A stretch of 64,000 nucleotides of DNA, taken from positions 25,452,872-25,516,871 of the forward strand of contig NC_045144.1 in NCBI RefSeq assembly GCF_008831285.2. Reading direction: 5' to 3'. This stretch comes from Nymphaea colorata (lineage: Eukaryota > Streptophyta > Magnoliopsida > Nymphaeales > Nymphaeaceae). Position numbers and translations under genes: made by a program. Under the pieces are notes generated by a model, which saw only the letters and a program-made list of their open reading frames with translations, was not told where the DNA came from and searched no databases. Every line of letters begins with the position of its first letter. Within the stretch, counting starts at the first letter, position 1. Positions 34,425-47,000 of this stretch are shown in pieces.

Positions 34425-35180
34425 CTATGGTATTGCTCTTGACGAAAGGTACTGGCTTGAATTCTTCCTCAACATCCACTTTTCATAGCTTTGGCACCCC
34501 AAGGCTTGAGTGCCTCGTTGTCCTGTCAAGGTAACTGGTTCCAAGATTCTATTTTCATGTTTGCCAAGGCCAGTAAATGGCTGGTAGCCATGGCGTATGA
34601 GTAAATCCAATCTTTTCTCATTCTGGCAGAATTTCTTGAACAACGGATGACTTTTGTAACTTGTTTCAAGTTTGGTACCCCTTTTCACCCATACCTGTTT
34701 CTTTGGTTTCTGAATGACCAACCTGCTAAGACTTTGAGATATTTCTTCTTCTTTGCAGACTCGAATACTGGGTACCTCAATTGTATATGTTGGTACCGGA
34801 ATCATTGGGTGTACAAGCCGACTTTCCCTATCCTCTGCATAGATGGTTATAGAATTCCCGTTGTAAGTCCATTTGACACACTGATGTAGAGTGGAGGGAA
34901 CTGCATTGGTAGCATGGATCCATGGCCTGCCAAGCAACAAGTTGAAGGAGGGGTTCTATATCCACCACATGAAATAAAACCCGATGATACGTCTCAGAAA
35001 TATTCAAATCCAGACATATGCATCCTAGGCATGGTTGTCCTGTCCCGTCATATCCATGGATGAAAATTTTGGATGGAGTATAGTCAGCCTGTCTTATACC
35101 CAACTCACGAGCTGTTTGTTGTGGACAGATGTTCAGGCTTGCTCCACCATCAATTAAAACGTGGGAGACTCTGGTGCCCT
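34425..35180 (-). pseudogene. Ty3/gypsy aspartic protease region (frameshifted)
   Basis: The retropepsin active-site stretch reads HVLIDGGASLNICP near 35130-35175, with DGG in place of the commoner DTG or DSG. The flap region GYDGTGQ follows. The C-terminal LLGRPWIH motif is in another frame at about 34920, so a frameshift near 34960 splits the domain. A Gly-rich GYQPFTGLGKHENR segment before the reverse transcriptase resembles a G-patch-like linker seen in related elements. The protease would cut the polyprotein. Confidence 0.85.
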
Positions 35181-36963
35181 TGTCTCTATCACTATGTGCA
35201 AGGCGTCATTGTGCGATGCACCTCCAGTTGGTAGATCTTTATCAGAGAATATGATCGGACTATTTTCACATAATTCAAAAGCCCATTCATTCCCCTGTTA
35301 GGGCTAAACCCTCCCTTCTTGACTTCAGGTAAGGGGTCCAATTCATTGAAAATGGATTCCAATGGTTCAGGGTCGCACACTTGTGACTTCTGATCAATCT
35401 CTGTCAGATGGTCTTGTTTAACCAGTCCAGTTTGTGCATTGATGGATCCTTTATCATGTTTGAAAAGCAATCCAAAGAAATCCAGGACGCTGTATCCCTT
35501 TTGTTTGTCACCATAATTTGACGACCTGTTGAAAATCTGACCATCGAAACTATTCCTTTGCCATGTTTAGGAAAAGGATTCTGAGAATGTCCGGCTGTTC
35601 ACTGACCTCTTTGATTATTTCTTTGTCAACTGCATCTTGCACAATATTTTTAAGTACAAGGCAGTCTTCTGTATCATGTCCTGGAGCGCGATGAAATTTG
35701 CAGAATTGCTCTTGTTTTTCCCCATCATTGGTGGGGGGTTGGAGACTTTTGGGAGAAACAGAGTACCTCTTTCGATTAGCATATGCATGACCTCTTCATA
35801 ACTTTGTTGTAATGAGGTAAATTTTCTATCGTACCCCCATCCAGGATGTTTGTTTTTGGTGCCACTACTACTGCCACTAGCTTTGTCCATTACCCTTTAT
35901 TCTTAGGATATTCGGACTTTTCTTTCTTGAAGGCTGCAGCGTTGGCCACGATGTTGGCTGGAGCATTCTGACTTCTGCTATTCTTTTTTGTATCTTCCCT
36001 TACTTTTACCGGGATGACAGCATCAAAAGCTCCATTCTCAATTCCTGCTTCAATGCATTCTGCCCTCTCAGTGAGATCGATGAAAGACTTGATTGGAGCA
36101 TTGGAAATGAGGCTCCTTAATGGTTGTGTCAATTGTTTACGATCAATCCCAGTGCATGGGATTGAGAGATTGGGTCTCTCATCTTGTTGCAAGAAGACCT
36201 CCACCTCTGAATAAAATCTCTCACCTTTTCACCTGGCCTCTGTTTTAGATAGCATAATGTGGTGATCGTTGGTGCAGTTTCAACGTTTTGAATGAACCTT
36301 TCGATGAAAAGGTTGATTAACATGTCAAAATTTTTCAATTCCACTGGGTTGATGTGTTCCCGATACCATTGTGCTGCAATTCCTTCTAGGCTTCTAGGGA
36401 AACATCGAAAGAGGGCCCTATGATTGTGGCGGAATTTGTAGCATTCAGCAAAGAACATGGCCAAATGTGCCTTTGGGTCTCCATGGCCATCAAATTTGAT
36501 AAATTTCTTGGGCAAGTTTTTTATGTGTTTGTCATTTTCGAAGCTTTCGTAGAAATCTTCGCAAGTGAAATTCCTCTTGTTCTTGCCTTTAAGTTGTACT
36601 GCATTTAACTTTTTTCAACTTCCTGGATTTTTGTTTTCCAGGATTCTCCCTTCTTCTTTTTCTTGGGAGTTTTCGGTTCTTCCTCACTACTAGATTCTGT
36701 TGTAGCGTCTTCAGAAGAGTCTGAACTGCTTGATGAGTACTTTCTTGTTTTCTTCCCTTTCTTTTTGGCTTTTTCTGCCTGCGCTTGTTCTTCATTGAAC
36801 ATGATCATGTATTTCCGAATCTTCTGTATTCCTCAAATTCTGGGTCATTTATTTCCAGCTTGGGAGGTGTTTCTGAGGAGGATTCTTCTCCCCTGTCTCC
36901 TATAAAAGGTTGATCAAGCTCCATTTCACTCCTTCTCCTGCTTTGGCTTCTGGTTTCAACCAT
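35181..36963 (-). pseudogene. Ty3/gypsy gag (frameshifted)
   Basis: The start is taken at the ATG at 36963 (MVETRSQSRRR). An acidic and Ser-rich N-terminal part with a Lys-rich block follows. The retrotransposon gag core lies at about 36129-36560 (KFDGHGDPKAHLAMF, RSLEGIAAQWY, FIERF, QRPGEKVRDFIQRW). A break near 36210 and another at 35890 shift the frame. A zinc-knuckle-like CKFHRAPGHDTEDC lies near 35660-35700. Gag would form the capsid and bind the element RNA. Sequence from 35181 to about 35550 is the gag-protease linker. Confidence 0.88.
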
Positions 36964-37039
36964 AAAGCGGATGTTCACCTTGCAAGAAGAAAAATTGAAA
37001 ATGTTAGGATGTGAATTGATGAGAGGTGACAAATTTTGA

Positions 37040-38355
37040 TTACATATTAAAAGAAAGATGAGAATGACAAAACTTGACAAAGTTTAACATAACTTGACAA
37101 AACTTGACAAATTTTGGCTTAATGACAATGAATAGACATGACAATCTAGGACAGAAGGATAGATGGGCGACTTCATCCCACCATTTTACATATTCGGGAC
37201 CCATTCCTGGACCAAGGACAAGATACAAGTGAGCAAATGATTCCCAACGTTGCTGGGCATAGGTGTATATCCCGGACCACTCTTCAGTGTCTAGTTCACA
37301 CTCCACAATGGCTCCTTCCGACTCAATTGGATATGCCTTCCTCTGACGCAGTGAGAATTGCCTGAGGCAACGCTCCGGATGATATTCAATTATGAAAAAC
37401 GGTCCCAATAGAAGACTTCCTCTGACTGGGTTGTAAGTGTATCTTGACTTGATGACCTCTCGATCAAAGAAGTCCCAAATGATGGTGGAGTCATCAACTT
37501 CCTCCATCTTTCTGCGGTAGTGCTCCATACTAGATAACTGACCGTCTGTGTTTTGAAAATGACATGATTGTGGCCCCACATGTTTGTAGAACCATGCTTG
37601 CAGTGCAAAGACACATCCTTCTATCGAGTCTGCATCTCCAATTGAAAATTTGGCCAACCCTCTGTAAAGGAATGCCAAGGCTGCCATTGCTATGGAAATG
37701 TGACGGACTTGACATGCCCCCATTTTCTGAAGAGGCGAGCTATGCGGAAATCCATTATGTGTTCTTCATTATTGAAGAAGATAAGACCCACGGTACAAGT
37801 CACTATGGAGTTTTTGTACTTGTCTGCAACAGTTCTAGATAGTGACGCAGGGTTGACAAATTGGGAGTATGTTTCACCAAGCTCTTGTAGTTGAAGATAT
37901 TGATGTCCATCTTTCTCTAGAAAATGCCAACTCCTTTTCCCTGTGAGTTTACGAATCACTTCTAGAGTTTTGACTTGACCTTGGTTTACAAGGAACTGGT
38001 CTTCAATTGGACCTCTTGGGTCACCTTTTGGTTCTGGCAAACCCATAATGTTGGAGAACTCATCAAGAGTGATTGTCATTTCACCCCATGGAAACCAGAA
38101 TGTGTTGGTCCTTGGGTTCCATCTTTCAGCAATTGCATGGATTAGATTGCCATTGATAGGCTGTATGGCAAGACTGACTGCTTCTTCAAGACCGCAATCC
38201 TCTAAGTGATCCGGGAACATACACCGAAAAGTTGGGTACCATGAAAGATACCACTGAGGTAGGTAGACTCCACTTGGGATGATGCGAAGTCCGGATCGGC
38301 CTTGACATGACCCGAATAGGATGTGGTCATATGGGAAGATACTTTCTGAGTCCAT
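37040..38355 (-). pseudogene. Extra upstream ORF with plant mobile domain (PMD)
   Basis: A 221-codon frame (37690-38355, starting MDSESIFPYDH) and a 227-codon frame (37040-37723) together make one PMD (aminotransferase-like) protein. The signature AERWNPRTNTFWFPWGEMTI followed by LDEFSNIMGLP is clear. The frames join at a GGGGG run near 37725, where one missing G would explain the shift. The ORF has the same orientation as gag and sits directly upstream of it, with about 75 bases of AACTTGACAA-type repeats between. Extra ORFs before gag are frequent in the Tat lineage. PMD also occurs in cellular MAIN/MAIL-type proteins, so it is either a captured gene or a long-standing part of this element. 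Function is unknown. Confidence 0.82.
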
Positions 38356-38493
38356 CTAGACAAGAGAAGGTATTAGACTTTGACATGAATTGACCCAATA
38401 GAGACTCGAGAAGAGTTTTGACATTGGGTTTGGACATGGACTTAGGGGCAAAGTAAAACATCACATGCGTCCAAACAAGCAGTTAATGAAAAT
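38356..38493. other. Short sequence between the PMD ORF and the gap
   Basis: 138 bases that should be leader of the retrotransposon. No primer-binding site or LTR end is visible before the N run. Confidence 0.4.
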
Positions 38494-38593
38494 NNNNNNN
38501 NNNNNNNNNNNNNNNNNNNNNNNNNNNNNNNNNNNNNNNNNNNNNNNNNNNNNNNNNNNNNNNNNNNNNNNNNNNNNNNNNNNNNNNNNNNNN
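38494..38593. other. Assembly gap (100 N)
   Basis: Exactly 100 N, the usual placeholder for a scaffold gap of unknown length. It separates the retrotransposon from the satellite array, so their true distance and order are inferred by scaffolding. Confidence 0.99.
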
Positions 38594-41500
38594 TCAAAAA
38601 AATTGAACACTTTGAAACCAAGCAAATATCAATTTTCATAAATTTTAGACAAAGTTCATGAAATTTATGAGACCATTTAGAATTGTGTTTAGTGAGGTAT
38701 CAAAGTATTGGGATGTTAAATATTTGAAAAGTTCAAACATTTTGGAAAGTTTGTAAAAGGTCACAAAGCTTGTAAAACTTTTAAACAATATATAATTGTT
38801 TAAAAATTTTGAAAAATATCTGAAATTTTAACAATTTTGTATAAAATGAGCAGTCATAATCTAGTTAAACCTGTAAGAGTTGTGAATTTCGAAGTAAAAC
38901 CTAGTTAAACCTTGACATTTCAAGTTTATAAGTGTTCATAACCATTGGAATTAGTTAATTTTTTACATTTTGTAGAAAATGTGAAGAGTCATAATTTTGA
39001 ATTGCAAAACACGTACAAGAATTTCGTAAAACAATAAAAGATTTGATGAAGTTTAGCAAAATATCAAACTATAAACACATTTCACCAAAATATATCAATA
39101 AGACTAACTTTTAGAAACAAAAATAAGACAATTCAAGTTTCCAAACTATTTAAAACCATCAACAACTGTAAAAATTAAAATTAAAAAAAAAAAAGACAAA
39201 AGTCTGATCACGTTGTCAACAGTTAGAGTTGTAAATTTTTCTGAAAAAACTTTCAATGATTTTGGAACCAAGCAAACATAAATTTTCAGAACATTTATAC
39301 AAAGTTTATAAAATTTGAGAATTTTTGAAATAGTGTTCCATTGGTTATCAAAGTATTGAGATACTAAATATTTGAAAAGCTTGAAAAGGTCACAAAGCTT
39401 GTAAAACTTTCAAATAATATATAATTGTTTAGAAATTTAAAAATTAGTAAATATCTGAAATTTCAACAATTTTGTATAAAATTTGCTGTCATAATCTTAG
39501 AAAACAAGTCTTTCCAAAACATATGAAAAAGTGCGGAAATTTGAAAACCCCGAAAATCTTAAATTAACTTTTGCGAAATTTCAAACAGTACATGAATTTC
39601 AACAAAAACAAGTAAAACAATGTCAAAACTTTGCAATCCATCAAAAATTTTATTAGTTTGAAACAATATTTGCAAAGCTATAAAATGACTCAAAAGTATT
39701 TGACTTTTAAAAAGGTTACACACCATTTTCAATCATTAAAAAAAAAGGCTAAACTTTCATCAAAATCATAAAACATGTAAGAGTTGCAATCGAAGTAAAA
39801 CCTTGAAAAAGGATCAAAACCTAGTAAAACCTTAAACTTTCAAATTTATGAGTGTTCATAACCATTGGAATTACTTAACATTTTTACATTTTGTAGAAAA
39901 TGTGAAGAGTAGTAATTTTTGAGTTGCAAAACATGTGAAAAACTATAAGAATTTATAAAACTATAAAAGAGTTGATGACGTTTAGCAAAATGTCCAAATA
40001 TGCACACATTTCACCAAAATATATCTTGAAGACTAACTTTTAAAGACAAATAAGACATTTGCAAAACTTCCAAACTATTTGAACCATTTAGCAACAGCTA
40101 AAAAAAACAAGACAAAGTCTCATCATGTTGTACAAATGTAAGAGTTGTAAATTTTTCGAAAAAATTTGAGTGCTTTGGAACCAAGCAAATATGAATTTTC
40201 AGAAGATTTATACAAGTTCATGAAATTTACAAAACTTTTTGAAATTGTGATTCGTTAGCTATGAAAGTATTGTGATGTTAAATACTTGAAAGTTCAACAT
40301 TTTGGAGAGTTTGTAAAAGGTCATAAAGTTTGTAAAACTTTCAAACAATGTATAATTGTTTTAAAATTAGTAAATATCTGAAACTTCAACAATTTTGTAT
40401 AAATGTGTAGTCATAATCTTTAGAAAACTAGTCTTCCGAAAACAAATGAAAAAGTGAAGAAATTTTTAAAAACCAGAAAATTTTATATTAACTTTTGCAA
40501 ATTTTCAAATAGTACAAGAATTTCATAAAAACAATAGACGGTGCCTTTGAAAAGAAAACAACGTGAAAACTTTGCAATCCTTCAAACATTTATGAGTTCG
40601 AAACAATATTTGCAAAAGTATAAAATGGCCTAAAGTATTTGAAAGTTTTAGAAAGGCTTGACACCATTTTCAATTATTAAAAAAAAGGCTAAAGTTTCAT
40701 CAAAGTCATAAGAGTTGCAAGAGTTGCAAATTTCGAAGTAAAACCTTGAAAAAGACCAAATCCGAGTAAAGCCTTGAAATTTCAAGTTTATGAATGTTCA
40801 TAACCATTGAAATTAGTTAAATTTTTGACATTTTGTAGAAAATGTGAAGAGTCATAATTTTTGAGTTGCAAAACACGTGAAAAATTACAAGAATTTTATA
40901 AAACTATTAAGATTCGATGAAGTTTAGCAAAATGTCAAACTATAGATACATTTCACCAAATATATCAAGACTAACTTTTATAAACAAAAATAAGACATTT
41001 GCAAAATTTCCAAACTATTCGAAGCCATTAGCAACAGTTAGCCTTGTCTTGTTGTACAACTGTAAGAGTTGAAAATTTTTTCAAAAAGAATTGATTGCTT
41101 TTGGAACAAAACAAATATGAATTTTCAGAAGCTTTATACAAAGTTCATGAAATTTAAGAGACTTTTTGAAAATGTGTTTCGTTGGCTATCAAAGTATTGG
41201 GATGTTAAACATTTGAAAAGTTCAAACATTTTGGAAAGTTTGTAAAGGTAATAAAGCATGTAAAACTTTCGAACAATATATAATTGTTCAAAAATTTTGA
41301 AATTAGTGAATATCTTAAATTTCAACAATCTTGTATAAAATATTCTCAAAATCTTTAGAAATCAAAACATACAAAAAAGTGCAAAAATATAAAAAAAGCA
41401 GAATATTTATATTAACTTTTGCAAAATTTCAAAAAGAACATGAATTTCACAAAACCAATAAACACTGCCATTGAAAAAGGAAACAACATGACAATTTTGC

Positions 41501-42949
41501 AATCCTTCAAAAATTTTATGAGTTCGAAACGGTACTAACAAAACCATAAAATGACTTAAAAGTATTTGCAACTTTTAAACTAGTACGAGCAGTAAATTTC
41601 AAAAACTAAAATTACTACTTTGCAAAATTTTAAAAAGTAAAATTTTTCAGATTTTTTAAAATTATAATTCATTGGAACCAAAGACATCAAAGTTTGGTAG
41701 AAATTTTAAAAATTTTTGAAGCTTATAAAAGCAAAAAGCTTGTAAAATTTTTAAAAGATTAAAAGTATTCACAAGTATGAAATTTTTGACATTTTAGACT
41801 AAACACAAAGAGATAATCTTTGAAATATAGTATTACAAAACATGTAAAAATGTGCAAGAATTTTGTATAACAAAAACAATTATGAAGTTTAGTAAAATTT
41901 CATATTGTGCGTATACTTCACCAAAATAAATAAAAAATGTTTTTAAAAGCCAAAATAACACATTCGTAAAATTTTCAGAAGGTTTGAAACCATTTGCAAT
42001 TTCTTTGAAAGAATACTAAAAGTTACATCAAGTCGCAAAACTTGTAAAAGTTATAAATTTCATGAAATTTAAATGTTTTTTTTTAAAGCAAGTAAGAATT
42101 TTCATAAAATTTGCACAATCAGACTTTTCAAAATTTTACTCCCTTGACAATTAACATGTATGACATAAACGATTTGAAAAGTTTAAAAAACTTTAGAATG
42201 TTTCCAAACATCAGTAAATATGTGAAATATCTAACAATTCAAACAAAATATGGAGCCATCTTTTTCATAAAATAGTATACTCTTATCAAAACATACAAAA
42301 AAGTACACATTTTGTAAACCTAAAAAAAGTTGTTATTATTTTTTACAAAACTTTAAATAGACCATGATTTTACAAAAACCAACAAAAAGTGCTTCCTTTT
42401 AAAAATCAAAACAACGTGAAAATTTTGCAACATTCAAAAACGACATTCACAAATTTTTAAAATGGTTTAAAAGTGTTTGCAACTCTGAATCGAAAAAGTA
42501 ATATAGTAAAACAAAAGAGAGCAAGAACTTTGTAAAACTACTAAAGATATTTTCAAATTTAGAAAAATTTCAAATTGTTGACACATTTCACCAAAACTTA
42601 AAAACAAACAAATACAAACTTTAAAAAACCGAATTAAACATTCACAAAATTTTAAAACAATATAAAATCATTTGCAGTTATCATAAAAAAAAAGCCTAAA
42701 ATTTCATCAAGGTGTAAAATCTATATGAATTGTAAATTTTAGAAAACATGAATGTTTCTGTCAAAATAACTAAGAATTGTCAAAAATTTACACAAAGTTT
42801 CTAAAATTTATAAAAATTTAAGAAACTAAGTTTAGTTGGTCAATAAAATATTTGATGTTAAATATTTTGAAAAGTTCAAAATTTTGAAAAGTTTATAAAA
42901 AACAGTTTTTGCCATTGTTTTAAAAATATAATCATATCAAGCAAAAAAT

Positions 42950-44050
42950 GCTTTCCTTCTTGAAATCTAGTAGCTACTCTATCTTTTCATAAAAGCAGAG
43001 AATAACAACAGAGACTCCCATAAGGACAACATTCTAAAATTCTATTGTGGGTGCTAAAGTCCAACAATATAAAAAAAAAAAAAATACTGATTTATAAAAA
43101 AACAGTAAAAGCAATTGCGCATACTACTAAAAGGACTCATTGGTTATGCTTAGGGCTGCAGAATGAGCTAGATAAGCTTGAAGCACAGAACAAACAGGGG
43201 CAATTCAGTCACAAGAAAGTACAAAAGCATCTCCAGAAATGAAGGTTGAGACAAAAAGAGGTAACAGATATAGAAGCAATTTAATCAAACAAGTTAAAAA
43301 CTTAAGGGAAAGGAAATAAGCTGAAAGACTTACACATGTAAACAGAATGAAACGCTTAAAGCAAGTATGTAAGCGAACTTCTTATTTAAGGCTTCAATCT
43401 TCTGGAAGTGTGAGTTGTAAATATGTGCATAGATACAGAATAAGCACTTGAAAATAGTCTTGACCACATCCTTATAATTAGGAGGGAATGGTGCCCCTGC
43501 AAAAAACATTTGATGAGCTGTAGCAGCTACAAAATAGGGAACAAATCCTATATCTAACAAGGAAAGGAATCCTACCAAGATCTTGAAGAAATATGGATAC
43601 GTTGTCAAGCTATGCTTCAATCAATACATCAAATACTCCACATATTTTGCTGACTGCCGCATGACCAGCACGATCCTTCCACTTTCCTTGTGATTCAGGA
43701 TCTTCACGTCCCCCCTACCCCTCTCATTCCATTGATTTCCTTCCAAAACTCTTGAACACAGGGTTGAAACCCTTGTTTAAGATGTCCTTGATACAGTAAA
43801 TTATTGTGCTCCCCTTACTTATAAGAGTTATAACAACATCATAAACACTGAGAGACCAACTCATAAAGACAGAGACACCCATATAGAGTACTTGCCCTTT
43901 ACTAACATGAGTTATAACAACAGGGCCATTAAAACATCTTACAAAAAAAACTGACAAATAAGACCTGTGACCCACTCAAAAAGACTGAGAGACCAGTATA
44001 GAGCATTTCAACAAATGAAAAGACACACTTAATATAAGGTTTTAAAACTT
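42950..44050. other. Non-satellite insert within unit 1
   Basis: About 1.1 kb of higher-complexity sequence between satellite monomers. It holds the MOB1-like fragment and, on the plus strand at 43045-43242, an unidentified 65-codon frame ending in a polar segment (LQNELDKLEAQNKQGQ). At 43700-43990 short phrases such as GAGTTATAACAACA and CTGAGAGACCA recur. I found no clear target-site duplication for the insert. Confidence 0.55.
43334..43655 (-). pseudogene. MOB1-like kinase activator fragment, unit 1
   Basis: Part of a MOB1-like gene, whose products activate NDR/LATS-type kinases in growth and division control. Exon a (43576-43655) encodes SAKYVEYLM, where the next Trp codon is a stop (TGA), then LDNVSIFLQDL. 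A 79-base intron (43497-43575, GT..TTTTTTGCAG) follows. Exon b (43334-43496) encodes GAPFPPNYKDVVKTIFK then YAHIYNSHFQKI. A 1-base deletion shifts the frame, after which HTCFKRFILFTC reads in another frame up to a GTAAGT donor. The retained intron shows it came from genomic DNA and not from a processed transcript. N- and C-terminal parts of MOB1 are missing. It is not functional. Confidence 0.85.
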
Positions 44051-47000
44051 GTAAGGATTCTACATATTATAAAGTCAAAAAACTACTATCAAGCATCAAG
44101 ATAATTATAAATTTTACAAAAACTCACACAATGTTTCTGATTTTTTTTTAAATTTTACAAGTGCTTATAAAATTTAAAATTAGTTAATGTTGGAAATATT
44201 GACATATTGCAAAAAACATGAAGAGTCGTAATTTTTTAAAAAAATTTAAAATGTTTGCAAAACATGTGAAAAATATCAAGAATTTCGAAAAACTTAATGA
44301 AGTATAGCAAAACTTCAAATTGTGCAGACATTTCACCAAAATCTACAAAAAGTGCAAACACTTAGAAAACAAAATAAAACATTCGCAAAATTTTCCAACA
44401 GCTTGACACCATTTTCAATTATTAAAAAAGGGCTAAACTTTCATTAAAGTCACAAAACTTGTAAGAGTTGCAAATTTTGAAGTAAAGCCCAGTAAAAAGG
44501 GACCAAAACCCAGCAAAACTTTGAAATTTCAAGTTTAAGAAGCATTCATAACCATTGGAATTAGTTAAATTTTTCACATTTCGTAGAAAATATGAAAAGT
44601 CATAAATTTTGAGTTGCCAATCACGTGAAAAAGTACAAGGAACTTCGTAAAACAATAAAAGATTTGATGAAGTTTAGCAAAATGTCAAACTATAAACACA
44701 TTTCACCAAAATATATCTAGAAAGAAGACTAACTTTTAGAAACAAAAATAAGACATTTGCAAAATTTCTGAACTATTCAAAACCATTAGCAACTACAAAA
44801 CCAAAAAACAAAAAAACAAAAGTCACACCACGTTGTACAACCGTAAGAGTTGTAAATTTTTTCGAAAGAATTTCAATGGTTTTGGAACCAAGCAAATATG
44901 AATTTTTAAAAGATTCATACAAAGTTTATGAAATTTATGAGACTTTTGAAATTGTATTTTGTTGGCCATCAAAGTATTGGCATGTTAAATATTTGGAAAG
45001 TTCAAACTTTTTGGAAAGTTTGTAAAAGGTCACAAAGCTTGAAAAACTTTCAAACAATATATAATTGTTTAAAAATTTTGAAATTAGTAAACATCTGAAA
45101 TTTCAACAATTTTGCATAAAAAGTGTAGTCATAATCTTTAGAAAACAAGTCTTTCCAAAACATACGAAAAAGTGCAAAATTTTGAAAAATCAGAAAAATT
45201 TATATTGACTTGTGCAAAATTTCAAATAGTACATGAATTTAACAAAAAACAGTAAACACTGCCTTTGAAAAAGGAAACAATGTGAAAACTTTACAATCCT
45301 TCAAAAATATTATGAGTTCGAGTCGATATGTCCAAGGCTATAAACTGGCTTAAAAGTATTTGCAGCTTTTAAAAAGGCTTGACACCATTTTCAATTATTA
45401 AAAAAGATTAAAGTTTCACCAAAGTCATAAAACTTATAAGAGTTGCAAATTTCAAATAAGACCTAGTAAAACCCTTGAAAAAGGACCAAACCTAGTAAAA
45501 CTTTGAAATTTCATGTTTATGAGCATTCATAACCATTGGAATTAGTTAATTTTTTGATATTTTATAGAAAATGTGAAGAGTCATAATTTTTGAATTGCAA
45601 AACACGTGAAAAAGTACAAGAATTTTGTAAAACTATAAACAATTTGATGAAGCTTTGCAAAACGCCAAACTATGCACATATTTCACCAAAATATATCAAC
45701 AAGACTAACTTTTAGAAACAAACATAAGACATTTACAAAATTTTGAAACCATTAGCCACTGTAAAAAAAAAAAAGACAAAAGTCTCATCAAGTTGTACAA
45801 CAGAAAGAGTTGTAAACTTTTTTGAAAAAAATTGAATGCTTTTGGAACCAAGCAAATATGAATTTTCAGAAGATTTGTACAAAGTTCATGAAATTTATGA
45901 GACTTTTTGAAATTGTGTTTCATTGACTATCAAAGTATTGAGATGTTATATATTTAAAAAGTTCAAATATTTTGGAAAGTTTGTAAAAGGTGGCAAAGCT
46001 AGTAAAACATTTAAAAAATACAAAATTGTTAAAAAAAAATTGAAACTAGTAAATATCTGAAACTTCAACAATTTTGTATAAAATGTGTAGTCATAATAAT
46101 CTTTGGAAACAAGTCTTTCCAAAACATATGAAAAAGTGCAGAAATTTTGAAAAAACAGAACATTTTACATTGACTTTTGCAAATTTTCAAATAGTACATG
46201 AATTTCACAAAAAGTAGTAAATACTGCCTTTGAAAAAGGAAACAATGTGAAAACTTTCAATCCTTCAAAAATATTATGAGTTCGAAACGATATTTGCAAG
46301 GCTATAAAAAGGCTTAAAAGTATTTGCAATTTTTAAAAAAATCTGACACCATTTTCAATTATTACAAAAAGGTTAAAGTTTCATCAAAGTCATAAAACCT
46401 GTAAGATTTGCAAATTTCGAAGTACAACCTAGTAAAACCTTGAAAAAGGACCAAAACCTAGTAAAACTTCAAAATTTGAAGTTTATGAGAGTTCATAACC
46501 ATTGGAATTAGGTAAATTGTTTAGATTTCGTACAAAGTATGAAGAGTCCAAATTTTAGAATTGCAAAACATGTGAAAAAGTACCAGAATTTTATAAAACT
46601 ATAAACAATTTGATGAAGTTTAGCAAAATGTCAAACTATGCACACATTTCACCAAAATATATCAACAAGACAAACTTTTAGTTTTTTAGAAACAAAAATA
46701 AGACATTTGCAAAATTTCCAAACTTTTTGAAACAATTAGCACTTTAAAAAAAAAAAGTCTCATCTTGTTGTAGAACTGTAAGAGTTGTAGAGTTTTTCGA
46801 AAAAAAAAATGAATGCTTTTGGAACCAAGCAAAAAATTGAATTTTCAAAAGATTTATACAAAGTTCATCAAATTTATGAGACTTTTTGAAATTGTGTTTT
46901 GTTGGCTATCAAAATATTGGGATGCTATATATTTGAAAAGTTCAAATATTTTGAAAAGTTTGTAAAAGGTCACAAAGCTAGTAAAACTTTCAAACAATAT

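Noticed and set aside
37040-38355. Independent cellular MAIN/MAIL-type gene
   Set aside because: It lies directly upstream of gag in the same orientation, has no introns, is frameshifted, and fits the extra-ORF position known in Tat elements. A host gene cannot be fully excluded.
43724-43975. 83-codon minus-strand frame within the insert
   Set aside because: No recognisable domain and no similarity to MOB1. It covers a stretch with short internal repeats. Identity in unit 2 reflects the recent duplication and not selection.
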